Assembly: GCF_002252755.1 (NCBI RefSeq)
Contig: NZ_NHOY01000120.1
Span: 1 to 61,579 of the forward strand
DNA from: Halorubrum sp. Hd13
GTDB taxonomy: Archaea; Halobacteriota; Halobacteria; Halobacteriales; Haloferacaceae
Length of the DNA stretch: 61,579 nt
Direction: 5' to 3'
Positions within the stretch are counted from its first letter, which is position 1; the number at the start of each line of letters is the position of its first letter. The translations under genes were made by a program, and so were the position numbers. Below are positions 18,520 through 28,461 of the stretch, one piece after another. Under the pieces are notes generated by a model. It was not told the origin of the DNA and ran no database searches. It saw only the letters and a list, made by a program, of their open reading frames with translations.

Positions 18520-18999
18520 TCTCCTCGCCTACCCTTACTCGCCCAGCAGTCAGCAGGGTCACTGTTACACGTCGGCATTCCGTCACTTCGTCGGCGTGGT
18601 TGTACGAGTCCCATGAGTAGCGGATTGAATCCGTCGTGTAATAAATGTCCACGACCCCCAAGCGTCTAACGCCGCACCTGCAGTACCGACCCTCGTGCAG
18701 TTCGAATCGGAGCCACCGGAGTGATGACGGTCGGTGCGAAGAGACCGCAGAGCCCTGGCGAATTCGAATCGAGTCGGCTACGGCCTGTCGAGAAAAGTAC
18801 TCGTCGTAGGGGGATAGGTCACGTCTACCCGAAATCGAGGTACCCGATGAAAAATTTTAAGTATTATTCCCTGTGACAAGTTAGCATCCCGGGCATTGGG
18901 AATCAATACTCGACCCGTCGCCCGGACACCCCATCACGGGCGTTTGTAGCCCGGCATCTCGCCCGAGGATGTTTACTGCTCTCGGGATAACGATCAACA
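18520..18999. other. Divergent promoter region between amidohydrolase and xanthine dehydrogenase
   Basis: 480 bp without a gene. AT-rich stretches at 18630-18650 and 18849-18880 (AAAAATTTTAAGTATT) could serve as TATA/BRE elements for the minus-strand amidohydrolase and the plus-strand xdh operon. No clear palindrome was found. Confidence 0.45.
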
Positions 19000-19008
19000 G
19001 TGATCCAT

Positions 19009-19557
19009 ATGGAAATAGATATTACACTGAACGGCGACGACGTAACGTTTGAGATCGCACGCTCTGACACACTGCTCGATGTCCTTCGAGACAACGGATA
19101 TACGGGTGCGAAACGGGGCTGTGACACCGGAAACTGCGGGTTCTGTACGGTGATCGTCGACGGCGATCCAGTCAAGTCCTGTATCCGACCGGTGAGCCAA
19201 CTCGCCGGCACAGAGGTCGAGACTATCGAGAACCTGGGAACGCAAGACGATCTGGGACCGGTACAGTCGGCGTTCGTCGATAACTCCGCACTCCAGTGTG
19301 GGTTCTGTATTCCGGGCATGATCATGCGTTCGAAGGCGTTACTGGAAGAGAACCCAGATCCCGACGAGGCTGACATCCGTGACGCCCTCTCGGAGAACCT
19401 CTGTCGGTGTACGGGCTACGAAAAGATCATCGATGCGGTCCAAGACGCGTCGACCCGGATGTCCGGCGAAGCAGACGTAGCGGCCGACGGCGGCCGTGTT
19501 TCCACCGACGCCACATGTCACGGTTGTGATTGTCTCGAAGGAGGGAGCGACAAATGA
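19009..19557 (+). CDS. Xanthine dehydrogenase-type [2Fe-2S] small subunit
   Basis: 182 residues from the ATG at 19009 (a GTG at 19000 is in frame). The plant-type 2Fe-2S site is CDTGNCGFCTV plus a downstream Cys in VKSCIRP. The C-terminal helical 2Fe-2S domain has CGFCIPGM and CRCTGY. It transfers electrons from the molybdenum centre. A Cys-rich tail (CHGCDCLEGG) extends past the usual end. The stop overlaps the large subunit start (ATGA), so the two are co-translated. Confidence 0.93.
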   Translation: MEIDITLNGDDVTFEIARSDTLLDVLRDNGYTGAKRGCDTGNCGFCTVIVDGDPVKSCIRPVSQLAGTEVETIENLGTQDDLGPVQSAFVDNSALQCGFCIPGMIMRSKALLEENPDPDEADIRDALSENLCRCTGYEKIIDAVQDASTRMSGEADVAADGGRVSTDATCHGCDCLEGGSDK

Positions 19558-21995
19558 GCAGAACTGACGATCCAGATTCGGAAGACAAGACAACCGACAC
19601 TGAAAAAATAGCGGAATCCAACCCGATCCACTGGGACGAGGCGCCGAATAACCGGAAGGCACCGAATGAGCGCCGAACGGTTTCACACAGTGAGGAGAAG
19701 GACGACGCAAAAAAGATCGTGACCGGTGAGGCGAAGTACACTGCCGACTACGCCCGGGAGTTCCCGGACCTGGCTGAGGCCGAGGTCGTTCGATCGGACA
19801 TCGCACACGGCGTCGTGACGGACATCGACACGAGTGCAGCGGAGGCGATGGACGACGTCTACGCCGTCGTCACGCCTGACTCCCCCGAAGTTCCTGAGAA
19901 ACCCTACACCTCTGCCGGGCAGTCCTATCCCGAGCCGTCCCCGTGGGACCTCCGGGTACTCCGGCGGACGGTCCGCTTCGTCGGTGACCCCATCGCCGCC
20001 GTCGTCGCCGAAGACAAGGACACCGCAAGCAAGGCCGCACGGAAACTCGACGTCACGTACGACGAGTACGACGCGGTCTTTGATACCGCCGAAGCGATGG
20101 AGCCTGACGCGCCCCAACTCCACAGCGCCGACGACGTGGAGAACCTCCAGCCGGGCGCGGATTACGAGCGGAACATCGAGGCGCAGATGTCGGGCGAAAT
20201 CGGTGACGTGGACGCCGCCTTCTCAAAGGCAGAGGAGAGCGAGGATTTGACGGTGATCGAGACTGAGTGGGAGACACCGTACCAGTCCCACTGCGTGCCC
20301 GAACCCCACACCACGATTGCCCACCGTGACGAAGACAACCGGTATCACTTAATTTCCAGCACGCAGGTGCCGTACCATACGCGCCGACAGCTCTCCCACC
20401 TCTTCGACGTGCCGATTCGAGATATTCAGGTGTCGAAGCCGCGTATCGGGGCCGGATTTGGCTCGAAACAAGGAATGATTACCGAGCCGCTAACGATGGC
20501 GCTCACGGATGCCGCTGACCGGCCGGTAAAAGTCGAGACGACGCGGCGTGAACAGTTCCATGCACTCCGCAACCGCCGCCCTGCCCGCGTCGAACTACGG
20601 AGCGTCGTGGCCGATGACGGCGAACTCGAAGCCATAGATATGGAAGCCGTCACGAACTCTGGCGCGTACGGTCCCCACGGAATGACCGTTGCCAGCGCCG
20701 TCGGCAAAAAGCCGTTACCCCTGTACACGCACACACCGAACATCCGCTACGAGATGACTGCCGTCCACACGAATCTGCCTATCGCAGGTGCTTTCCGTGG
20801 CTACGGTGCCCCGCAAGGTCACCTCGCCGTCGAGGGTCACATGGACGAGATCGCCCGCGAACTCGATATCGACCCAATCGATCTCCGTTCGCGGAACGTG
20901 ATCTCGGAGGGCGACCTAGAGGTGGCCTCCGGCATCCTCAAAGACAAGGAGTACGGCCGACGCATCCGCTCGTGTGGGCTGGACGAGTGTATCGCTGAGG
21001 GGCGCGCGGCGATCGGCTGGGACGATGTCGACCAACCCGAAGCGGACCATCTCCACCGGGCCTGCGGCATGGCGTTGACAATCCAAGGCAGCGGCGTCCC
21101 CGGCGAGGAACTAGGCGCAGCGCATATCAAAATGAACGAGGACGCCTCGTTCATCCTCCAGACCGGTGCCGTCGACATCGGACCGGGAGCCGATACCGTG
21201 ATGGCGCAAATCGCGGCGGAGGTGCTGAGCGTACCCCCGGAAGACGTGCTCGTACAGCCGTCGGACACGGATATCTCTCCATTCGACCACGGGGCTTACG
21301 CCTCGTCGACGACGTACATCACCGGGCAGGCGGTCAAGAAAGCCGCCGAGGAGGCTCGCGGAATGCTGTTTGAGTTCGCCTCGCGGATGCTTGGCGAACC
21401 CGAGTCGGCGTTCACCGTCGACGACGGCGCTGTCATCTCGGAGATCACCGGCGAGTCGGTCTCGATCGAAGAGATCGGGTACGAGTCGATGTACGGTGAC
21501 GAGGTGCGCGCCCAAGTTATGGGTGACGCGAGCCACTGCACCGAAGAATCGCCGCCACCGTTCGGCGCGCAGTTCGTCGACGTGACGGTAAACGAGGAGA
21601 CCGGGGAGTTCGAGATCCACGATATGGTGTACGCCGTCGACTGCGGCGTGGCGCTCAACCCTGCCCTCGTCGAAGGGCAGATCGAGGGCGCGATGCACAT
21701 GAGCTATGAGCTGGCGACCGGAGACGGTATCACATTCGACGAGGACGGCCAGCCGCAGACGCTTGGGTTCCGCGACTACGACATGCCAACCACGGCCGAT
21801 CAGCCTCCGCTGACCTCCCTCATCGTCGAAACCCACGAGCCGACTGGCCCCTTCGGCGCGAAGTCGGTCGCCGAGATTCCGGTCAACGGGGTCCCGCCGG
21901 CGCTAAGCAACGCCGTCCGTCGCGCCGTTGGAGTCAGGATCGGCGACATGCCGATCACCCCGGAGAAGATCGCGGCCGCACTGGACGACGACTGA
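19554..21995 (+). CDS. Xanthine dehydrogenase-type molybdopterin large subunit
   Basis: 813 residues from the ATG overlapping the small-subunit stop. An N-terminal aldehyde-oxidase a/b hammerhead domain (about 50-165) is followed by two molybdopterin-binding domains. Motifs are GAGFGSKQG, FRGYGAPQG, DIGPGADTVMAQIAAEVL and the C-terminal GAKSVAE containing the expected catalytic Glu. It oxidises hypoxanthine/xanthine to urate if the cluster context is right; aldehyde oxidoreductases of the family look similar. No FAD-binding (CoxM/XdhB) subunit gene is adjacent, so the electron acceptor is unclear. Confidence 0.92.
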   Translation: MSRTDDPDSEDKTTDTEKIAESNPIHWDEAPNNRKAPNERRTVSHSEEKDDAKKIVTGEAKYTADYAREFPDLAEAEVVRSDIAHGVVTDIDTSAAEAMDDVYAVVTPDSPEVPEKPYTSAGQSYPEPSPWDLRVLRRTVRFVGDPIAAVVAEDKDTASKAARKLDVTYDEYDAVFDTAEAMEPDAPQLHSADDVENLQPGADYERNIEAQMSGEIGDVDAAFSKAEESEDLTVIETEWETPYQSHCVPEPHTTIAHRDEDNRYHLISSTQVPYHTRRQLSHLFDVPIRDIQVSKPRIGAGFGSKQGMITEPLTMALTDAADRPVKVETTRREQFHALRNRRPARVELRSVVADDGELEAIDMEAVTNSGAYGPHGMTVASAVGKKPLPLYTHTPNIRYEMTAVHTNLPIAGAFRGYGAPQGHLAVEGHMDEIARELDIDPIDLRSRNVISEGDLEVASGILKDKEYGRRIRSCGLDECIAEGRAAIGWDDVDQPEADHLHRACGMALTIQGSGVPGEELGAAHIKMNEDASFILQTGAVDIGPGADTVMAQIAAEVLSVPPEDVLVQPSDTDISPFDHGAYASSTTYITGQAVKKAAEEARGMLFEFASRMLGEPESAFTVDDGAVISEITGESVSIEEIGYESMYGDEVRAQVMGDASHCTEESPPPFGAQFVDVTVNEETGEFEIHDMVYAVDCGVALNPALVEGQIEGAMHMSYELATGDGITFDEDGQPQTLGFRDYDMPTTADQPPLTSLIVETHEPTGPFGAKSVAEIPVNGVPPALSNAVRRAVGVRIGDMPITPEKIAAALDDD

Positions 21996-22140
21996 GGCGG
22001 TTCGCCGCTCTCGGAGCTCTGTATACATCGTCGACGCCGAGGGCGCTGCCGGTACACGCACGGCCTCGTCGGAGAGCGGACAGGGCGACAGTGACACGAA
22101 AGCACCGACGGCCCCAAACGGATCGCCATCGAGATCTTAA

Positions 22141-23805
22141 TCAGGACCGGAGCACGTCGACGTATTCGCCCGACGGTACGTCGACCAACCCGTTGTTCGT
22201 CAGGCGGTAGGTCGGAATGACCTCCAGCGCGAGGAAGGACAGCTCCATGAGACCGCTGTCGACGAGGCCGAGGTCGGTCGCGAACGCCTCGACCCGCTCG
22301 TACTCCTCGTACACCGTTTCGATCGGGGCGTCGGACATAAGCCCCGCGACCGGTAGCGCGAGCGAGACAGTCTGGTCAGTAGCCGGGTCGAAAGCAGCGA
22401 TACCGCCGTCAATATCACGGAGGTGGTTTGCCACAATGGCCATCGCGTCGGGGTCCGCGCCGGCGACCACGCAGTTGTGGGCGTCGTGGGCGACGGTGGA
22501 GCCGATAGCGCCGCGGTGCAGGCCGAGACCGTGGACGAATCCCCGTCCGATACCGCCGCCGCGACCGTGACGCTCGATGACGGCAAGCGAAGCGATGCCC
22601 TCGTCCTCGGGGGGGACCAGCACGCCCGAGTCGATTGGAACGGTGGCGTCCATGGGTTCGGTCTGTAGCCCGCCGACAGCGTCGATGACGCGGACGGAGG
22701 CCGTCTCCGCGGCGTCGGCGGGGGCCTCGATAGCGAGGTCCGTCCCCGCGACAGGGTCGAACTGGACGGTGTCCGTCGCCAGATTCGTGACCCCGGTCCG
22801 CCCCGACGCTGCGGGGTCCAGTTCGCCGTCGACCATCACGTGGGAAACGTCCCACGACTCCAGATCGTCGAGCAACACGAGGTCGGCGGGCGCTCCGGGC
22901 GCGATCCGTCCGAACGGCAGGTCGTAGCTCTCGGCGGTGTTGAGCGTCGCCATCTGGACGACCTCGACGGGGTCTGCACCCTTGTCAATCGCCTTTCGGA
23001 CCGCGAAGTCGACGCCACCGTGGTCGACGATGTCGACGACTTCCCTGTCGTCGGTACAGAGCGAGAGCCGCCGAGCGTCGACCGCGTCAGTCAGCGGGAG
23101 GAGATCGGCGAGGTTTTTGCTCGAAGAGCCCTCGCGCAGATAGACCCGGATCCCGAGGTCCGCTCGCGTTCGCGCTTCGCTGAGCGTGATGCTCTCGTGG
23201 TCTGTGTCGAGATACCGGGCGGCTTCGTGGAGAGCCGCGCCGTCGACGCCGGGCATGTGACCGTCGACCGTGAGGCCGCGCTCCCGTGCCGACGCTATTT
23301 TCGCGTGTACCTCCTCGTCGCCCGCGAGCAGTCCCGGGATATCCATCACCTCGCCCAGGGCGACGACGGGATTGAGGTCGAGCAGCGAGTCCACGGCCGC
23401 CGCGGAGAGCGTCGCACCGGCGTCTTGCAGCGAAGAGGCCGGAACGCTCGAAGGGACGGTAAACCGGGCCTTCAGCGGCGTGTACGCCGCGTCCTCGACG
23501 ACAGCGCGAACGCCGGGCTCTCCCAGCACGTTCGCTATCTCGTGCGGATCGTGAATGACGGTTGTCACGCCCCGGGGCAGGACCGCGTTGCCGTACTCCG
23601 GCAGCGTCACCATGCTCGACTCGACGTGCATGTGGGCGTCGATGAGTCCGGGGGCGACGTAGCCGGCGTCGAGAGTGCGCTCGGCCGGACGCTCCGCGAG
23701 CGCGACGATTTCACCGTCGTCGATGGCGACGGCACCGTCTTCAAGCGATCCTGTGTTGACATTTACCACTGTGCCGCGGACGAGGGTGTCGACCGCGTCA
23801 GTCAT
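22141..23805 (-). CDS. ade: Adenine deaminase
   Basis: 554 residues from MTDAVDTLV (the ORF could begin 10 residues earlier). The bacterial/archaeal adenine deaminase pattern is clear: GLIDAHMHVESSMV, VIHDPHEIANVLG, VDGHMPG, CTDDRE and the C-terminal GAIGSTVAHDAHNCVVAG. It converts adenine to hypoxanthine, feeding xanthine dehydrogenase. Length is typical. It is convergent with the xdh operon and is followed on the same strand (upstream) by two transporter genes. Long ORFs on the opposite strand are shadows. Confidence 0.95.
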   Translation of the reverse strand: MTDAVDTLVRGTVVNVNTGSLEDGAVAIDDGEIVALAERPAERTLDAGYVAPGLIDAHMHVESSMVTLPEYGNAVLPRGVTTVIHDPHEIANVLGEPGVRAVVEDAAYTPLKARFTVPSSVPASSLQDAGATLSAAAVDSLLDLNPVVALGEVMDIPGLLAGDEEVHAKIASARERGLTVDGHMPGVDGAALHEAARYLDTDHESITLSEARTRADLGIRVYLREGSSSKNLADLLPLTDAVDARRLSLCTDDREVVDIVDHGGVDFAVRKAIDKGADPVEVVQMATLNTAESYDLPFGRIAPGAPADLVLLDDLESWDVSHVMVDGELDPAASGRTGVTNLATDTVQFDPVAGTDLAIEAPADAAETASVRVIDAVGGLQTEPMDATVPIDSGVLVPPEDEGIASLAVIERHGRGGGIGRGFVHGLGLHRGAIGSTVAHDAHNCVVAGADPDAMAIVANHLRDIDGGIAAFDPATDQTVSLALPVAGLMSDAPIETVYEEYERVEAFATDLGLVDSGLMELSFLALEVIPTYRLTNNGLVDVPSGEYVDVLRS

Positions 23806-23977
23806 CGGCCCCACGACTCGGACACCGTTCAGCACACGTGACAGCGCTCCGTTCGAATACCGTGCTAACGTAACGCATACTGAGTGACTGTCACCACGGA
23901 CAAAAAGTGGTTCGGCTTAGCCGAGACGGACCGGAACACGAACACCCACACGCGACTCGCTGGCCGCGGGTGCCCCC

Positions 23978-25207
23978 TCACGACGTCTCGGCGTGGTGAG
24001 TCGCCGCTCTAGCCGTGAGCGTCAAGTAGGCGAACACGCTCAAACCGCCGACGACCGCGCTTGCTCCCCAGAATACCAACAGGAATCGGTAGCCTGCGAC
24101 GGCATCACCAAACGCGTTCTGGGCGACACTGGTGAACACGATGGGACCCACGGTCTGTCCCAGCCAGAGCATGCTCGTCAACACGCCAAGCATGCTCGCC
24201 CGAAGCTGGCCCGAGACGAGTCCGGCGGTCGTGGTGTCGAGCGACGGCATCACGACCCCGAATCCGAGACCGAAACAGACGAGCATCGCGCCGATTGCGA
24301 TCGGTGTCCCGGCGGCCCAGACGCCGAGCAGGCTGACCCCGAAGCCGACGAATCCGAGTGCAACCAGTTGTTTTGCCGGGAGGAGCTGTGACACCCGTCC
24401 GTACTGTGATGCCATCGTGGCGTTGGCTATCGAGACCATACTGAACAGTACCCCGATCTCCCCGGCAGCGAGGCCGTACACGTCGCTAAACAGCAAGGAG
24501 ACGGTCGTGAGAACGCCCCCGTAGAAGAGAAAAAATGTGAAAAAGGCGGCGACCCAGAGCCCGAGGGCCTGTGGCATGAGTGCTGCAGCGGTGAGCCGAT
24601 CGGCGTACGTGCGAAACGACGGCGGCGAATCGATCGACGGCTCCGTCAGCGAAAACAGCGCGACGACGCCAACGACGAGGCTGACGCCGAAGAACGCGAA
24701 CGGGACGTTCCATCCGATCGACGCGAGTGCACCACCGATCAGCGGATACGTCGCTGCGCCGATGCCGATCGCGCTGCCGTTGACGCCGATGACCGCGTGA
24801 CGCTGTTCGTCGTCGTAGAAATCACCGATAAGGGTGATCGCGAGAACCATCAGCCCACTCGCGCCGACTCCCTGTAGAAGTCGGAGGAGTAACACGATCT
24901 CGAAAGGCGGAGCGAAGCCGATGGCTGCGCCGGTCAGGCCGAAAAGGAACAGGAGCGGTAAGACGACGGGTCGCCGGCCGAAGTGATCCGAGAGAAATCC
25001 GATAAACGGCGTGAGAAGTACGCCCGGGAGGGTGTAAGCCGTAATAATGAGCCCGGCCTGCGTGTCGGAGATGCCGAACACCCCACGGAGTTCGGGCAGG
25101 ATGGGACTGATGAGCGGGACTCCCATGACGCCGATGAGCGAACAGGCGATCACCGTCTGGAAGGCGGCAGACGACCAAGGGATTTCGATACGCTCCTCTG
25201 AAGACAT
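23978..25207 (-). CDS. MFS transporter
   Basis: 409 residues from MSSEERIEIPW (a 16-residue longer start is possible). About twelve membrane helices. The MFS signature between helices 2 and 3 is GFLSDHFGRRPVV, and LRLLQGVGASGLM marks helix 4. DHA1-like drug:H+ antiporters have this form. Placed between ade and the AzgA-type permease, it might move a purine or a catabolic product, but the substrate cannot be read from sequence. Confidence 0.85.
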   Translation of the reverse strand: MSSEERIEIPWSSAAFQTVIACSLIGVMGVPLISPILPELRGVFGISDTQAGLIITAYTLPGVLLTPFIGFLSDHFGRRPVVLPLLFLFGLTGAAIGFAPPFEIVLLLRLLQGVGASGLMVLAITLIGDFYDDEQRHAVIGVNGSAIGIGAATYPLIGGALASIGWNVPFAFFGVSLVVGVVALFSLTEPSIDSPPSFRTYADRLTAAALMPQALGLWVAAFFTFFLFYGGVLTTVSLLFSDVYGLAAGEIGVLFSMVSIANATMASQYGRVSQLLPAKQLVALGFVGFGVSLLGVWAAGTPIAIGAMLVCFGLGFGVVMPSLDTTTAGLVSGQLRASMLGVLTSMLWLGQTVGPIVFTSVAQNAFGDAVAGYRFLLVFWGASAVVGGLSVFAYLTLTARAATHHAETS

Positions 25208-25384
25208 TCGAACTCGTATCGGAGATGCAGCGCCGTGACCAAAAAATCCCCTCATCAGAGATGGGAGACATCCGACGGAGTTTCCCAGTACAGCGCATCG
25301 AGAGCCAAAGATGTGTACTCAACCGGAAAAAGCGGTCTGTAATTCCGAGATGTCGACGATCAAACGCTGGGCGGAGGCCGCGTG

Positions 25385-26776
25385 TCAGCTCATTACACCG
25401 CCGGTGGTGACGTAGAAGTAGAGGACAAACGCCGCCGCCAGTATCCATTGCCCCACGTGGATAGAACGGTAGTCGCCCCGTGCAGTCTTGACGATGGGAT
25501 AGCTGATGATCCCCGCGGCGATCCCGTTCGCGATCGAGGCCGTCAACGGCATCATGATGATGGTTAGACCGGCCGGGATGAGCCAATCAACCGTGTCCCA
25601 CTGGATGTCGGTGACCCCCTGAAGCATAATGAGGCCGACGAGGATGAGCCCGATATATGACGCGTACGTTGGGATCGCGGCGACCACCGGGACGGCGACG
25701 AGTGACACGACGAACAACAGCGCGACCACGAGGGCAGTGAGCCCGGTCCGACCGCCCTCTTCGACGCCGGTAGAGCTCTCGACGTAGGTTGTCACCGTTG
25801 TCGTACCGATGATCGCACCGAAGGTGGTTGCGATGGCATCAGCCATCAACGGCCGTTCCATGTTGGGGAGATTCCCGTCCTCGTCGAGAAAGTCGCCGAA
25901 CTGCGAGACCCCGATCAGCGTGCCGGCGGTGTCGAAGAAATCGACGAAAAAGAACGTGAACACGACTATGACGAAGGAGATCGGCTCGATGTTCTGGAAG
26001 CCGTCGAGGAACGCCCCGACCAGCGGCGTGATGTCGTACTGGATCGGAGGAACGCTTTCTGGCGTGAGGATACCACCGTCGACAACACCGGCGAAGGTCA
26101 GTCCCCATCCGGCGGCCGCCGTCGTCAGGATGCCGAGGATTATCGAGCCGGTGACCCCCTTGGCGTAGAAGAAAACTGTGAACCCGATCCCGGCGAGTGC
26201 GAGTAGGGCGACCGGGTCGGACGCGACGTTGCCGAGCGAAACGAGCGTTGCGTCGTCCGCAACGGCGATGTTGGTCTCGATAAGGCCCAGCAATAGCAGG
26301 AACAGGCCGATACCGGCACCGATAGCGAACTTCACTGGTTCGGGGAAGAATTCAATGATGTATCGTCTCGCACCGACCGACGACATCGCGATGAAGATGA
26401 GACCCTCGACGAACACCGCGGCCAGTGCGGTCTGCCACGGAATCCCGAGCGCGATTACGACGGTGAATGCGAAGTACGCGTTCAACCCCATCCCGGGTGC
26501 GAGCCCGAACGGCAGGTTCGCGTACAGCGCCATTACGGTGGTACCGACGGCGGCGGCCAGAATCGTCGTGATAGCGAGCATCTGGAACACTTGGCCGTCG
26601 GAATACCCCTCGATGGAGATCGCCGCAGACAGGATGGCGGGGTTCACGACGATGATGTACGACATCGTCAGGAACGTCGTGACCCCGGCGACGAGTTCCG
26701 TTTTCACATCGGTGTCATGTTTTTCGAACTCGAAGAACGACGCTAGGCGTGACCGGTTCTTGCTAGTGTCTGTCAT
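25385..26776 (-). CDS. NCS2-family purine permease, AzgA type
   Basis: 463 residues. It opens with FFEFEKHDTDVKTELVAGVTTFLTMSYI, continues IVVNPAIL and contains GMGLNAYFAFTVV, the hallmark of the AzgA subgroup (adenine/guanine/hypoxanthine:H+ symporters; AdeP, GhxP, PbuG). About 12-14 helices with the two half-helix regions. It probably imports the hypoxanthine/adenine/guanine used by the neighbouring deaminases. The start at 26776 follows AT-rich sequence (TTAAATAAATG on the plus strand), a likely promoter. Confidence 0.93.
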   Translation of the reverse strand: MTDTSKNRSRLASFFEFEKHDTDVKTELVAGVTTFLTMSYIIVVNPAILSAAISIEGYSDGQVFQMLAITTILAAAVGTTVMALYANLPFGLAPGMGLNAYFAFTVVIALGIPWQTALAAVFVEGLIFIAMSSVGARRYIIEFFPEPVKFAIGAGIGLFLLLLGLIETNIAVADDATLVSLGNVASDPVALLALAGIGFTVFFYAKGVTGSIILGILTTAAAGWGLTFAGVVDGGILTPESVPPIQYDITPLVGAFLDGFQNIEPISFVIVVFTFFFVDFFDTAGTLIGVSQFGDFLDEDGNLPNMERPLMADAIATTFGAIIGTTTVTTYVESSTGVEEGGRTGLTALVVALLFVVSLVAVPVVAAIPTYASYIGLILVGLIMLQGVTDIQWDTVDWLIPAGLTIIMMPLTASIANGIAAGIISYPIVKTARGDYRSIHVGQWILAAAFVLYFYVTTGGVMS

Positions 26777-26926
26777 CCATGAACCCGTTATCTACCGGAC
26801 TTAAATAAATGTGGGGCCACATGATTACTGCCAGCGGCCCAGATCACTCTGAAACAGGGCTGTAGGGACATATGAACTGCGTGTTCGTCCCTGAGGTGAT
26901 GGAGGGCGCGCGCCATGCGCGCTGAC

Positions 26927-28261
26927 TCAGGGTTTCTGTTTCCGAGCGGACTCACGCGCCTCCTCTAGGTCCATATCGAGGCCGATCTCCGATGCTTCCC
27001 GACGGACTGACTCGGCGTCGATGGCGGTCACTACTCCGTCATCCTGCAGGACAGTACCGTCTACCATCGTGAACTGAACGTCGTCGCCGTGAGCGGCGAA
27101 CACCAGATGCGAGAGCACATCGTGCAGTGGCGTCGCCCGCGTGAGATCCGTACTGAGACCAATGATATCAGCTCGCCATCCCTCCCGAATCGCGCCAAGT
27201 TCATCGAACCCGGCGGCTTTCGCACCGTTGATCGTCGCCATCTCGAATATCTCGCTCGCCGGGGTCGAGGTCGGATCCAGCCGATCAACCTTCTGGAGGA
27301 GGCTGGCCTGACGCATCTCCGTGAACGCGTCGAGCGTGTTGTTACACGGAGGACCGTCGTTGCCGAGGGCGACGTTGATGCCGCGGTCGAGATAGTCCCA
27401 TATCGGAGCGATGCCGCTGGCGAGTTTCATATTCGAAGACGGACAGTGCGTGACGTGCGTCCCCGTTTCGGCGAGTACCTCGCGCTCGCTTTCGTCAGTC
27501 CACACACAGTGGGCCAACACGACATCCTCGCCGGTGAGCCCGACCTCGTCGAGCCAGTGGATGTTTCGCATCCCGGTATCATTTTTCACGGTCTCGATTT
27601 CGTTTCGGTTCTCACTGGCGTGGGTGTGGATACGGACCCCGTCGTACGCGTCGGCCAGTTCGCGAGCGCCGCGGAGGCACTCTTCGGTACAGGAAACCGC
27701 GAATCGAGGTGTCACGGCGTACCGAATGCGGTCATCGAACGAGCCGTGGTACTCCTGAATGAGCCGCTCGGATTCGTCAAGGGCCTCCTGTGTATCCTCA
27801 AGGAGATCGTCGGGCGAGCGCTGATCCATCATCACCTTGCCGAGGACGCCACGGATACCGATCTCACCTGCAGCATCGAAAGCCTCCTCCGCGTGGGCGA
27901 CCGAGAGGTGATCCACACAGGTTGTCGTCCCGCTTTCGATCATCTCTAGATATCCCAGTTTTGCCGCGATCTCCATCTCTCTGGCCGAAAGTGTGGCCTC
28001 CATAGGGAGGATGTAGTCGAACAGCCAGTCCAGTAGTTCGGTATCGTCGGCAATTCCCCGCCCAAGGCTCTGAACGGAGTGGATGTGTCCGCCGACGAGT
28101 CCCGGTAGCAGGACGTCGTAGGATTGGTGTTCGTGGTCGGCATATTGTGGCACGATCTCGGATCGTTCGCCCACCGCCTCGATCCGTGACCCCGAGACGA
28201 CAACCGCTCCGTCTTGGAGTACCGTGTTCGTGTCTGCGACCACTGTTCCGGTCAATAACAT
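26927..28261 (-). CDS. Amidohydrolase, guanine/8-oxoguanine deaminase-like
   Basis: 444 residues from MLLTGTVVADTNT at 28261; the longer ORF adds 33 residues read through promoter-like AT sequence. Metal site: HIH in LVGGHIHSVQSLG, a His in RIHTHASENRNE, a His in VLAHCVWTDE and an Asp in ALGNDGPPCNN. This is the mononuclear deaminase subgroup including guanine deaminase, 8-oxoguanine deaminase and MTA/SAH deaminases. Between an AzgA permease and a xanthine/urate permease, guanine to xanthine is the most economical role. The Asn before the catalytic Asp replaces the commoner Thr. Confidence 0.85.
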   Translation of the reverse strand: MLLTGTVVADTNTVLQDGAVVVSGSRIEAVGERSEIVPQYADHEHQSYDVLLPGLVGGHIHSVQSLGRGIADDTELLDWLFDYILPMEATLSAREMEIAAKLGYLEMIESGTTTCVDHLSVAHAEEAFDAAGEIGIRGVLGKVMMDQRSPDDLLEDTQEALDESERLIQEYHGSFDDRIRYAVTPRFAVSCTEECLRGARELADAYDGVRIHTHASENRNEIETVKNDTGMRNIHWLDEVGLTGEDVVLAHCVWTDESEREVLAETGTHVTHCPSSNMKLASGIAPIWDYLDRGINVALGNDGPPCNNTLDAFTEMRQASLLQKVDRLDPTSTPASEIFEMATINGAKAAGFDELGAIREGWRADIIGLSTDLTRATPLHDVLSHLVFAAHGDDVQFTMVDGTVLQDDGVVTAIDAESVRREASEIGLDMDLEEARESARKQKP

Positions 28262-28461
28262 ACATATACCGTAATCAGTCGCAGGACAAAAAATTTCCCC
28301 TGCGGGCGGTGCGGGCGGAGTGGTACCCCGGGTGACCTGCCACGGACCGGCGCGGTTCACTCGTGTCGGTGCTCACGGATCACTCGACGAGGCCTTCCAG
28401 CGCGGTGGAGACGAGCGGAACTCGGCACAGGGAAAAATACTTGCTCGACCTCCGTCGGACC

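Noticed and set aside
22840-23841. 333-codon plus-strand ORF opposite adenine deaminase
   Set aside because: Shadow of a GC-rich gene; the adenine deaminase frame has all family motifs and this one has none.
27089-27949. 286-codon plus-strand ORF
   Set aside because: Antisense of the amidohydrolase at 26927; no motif.
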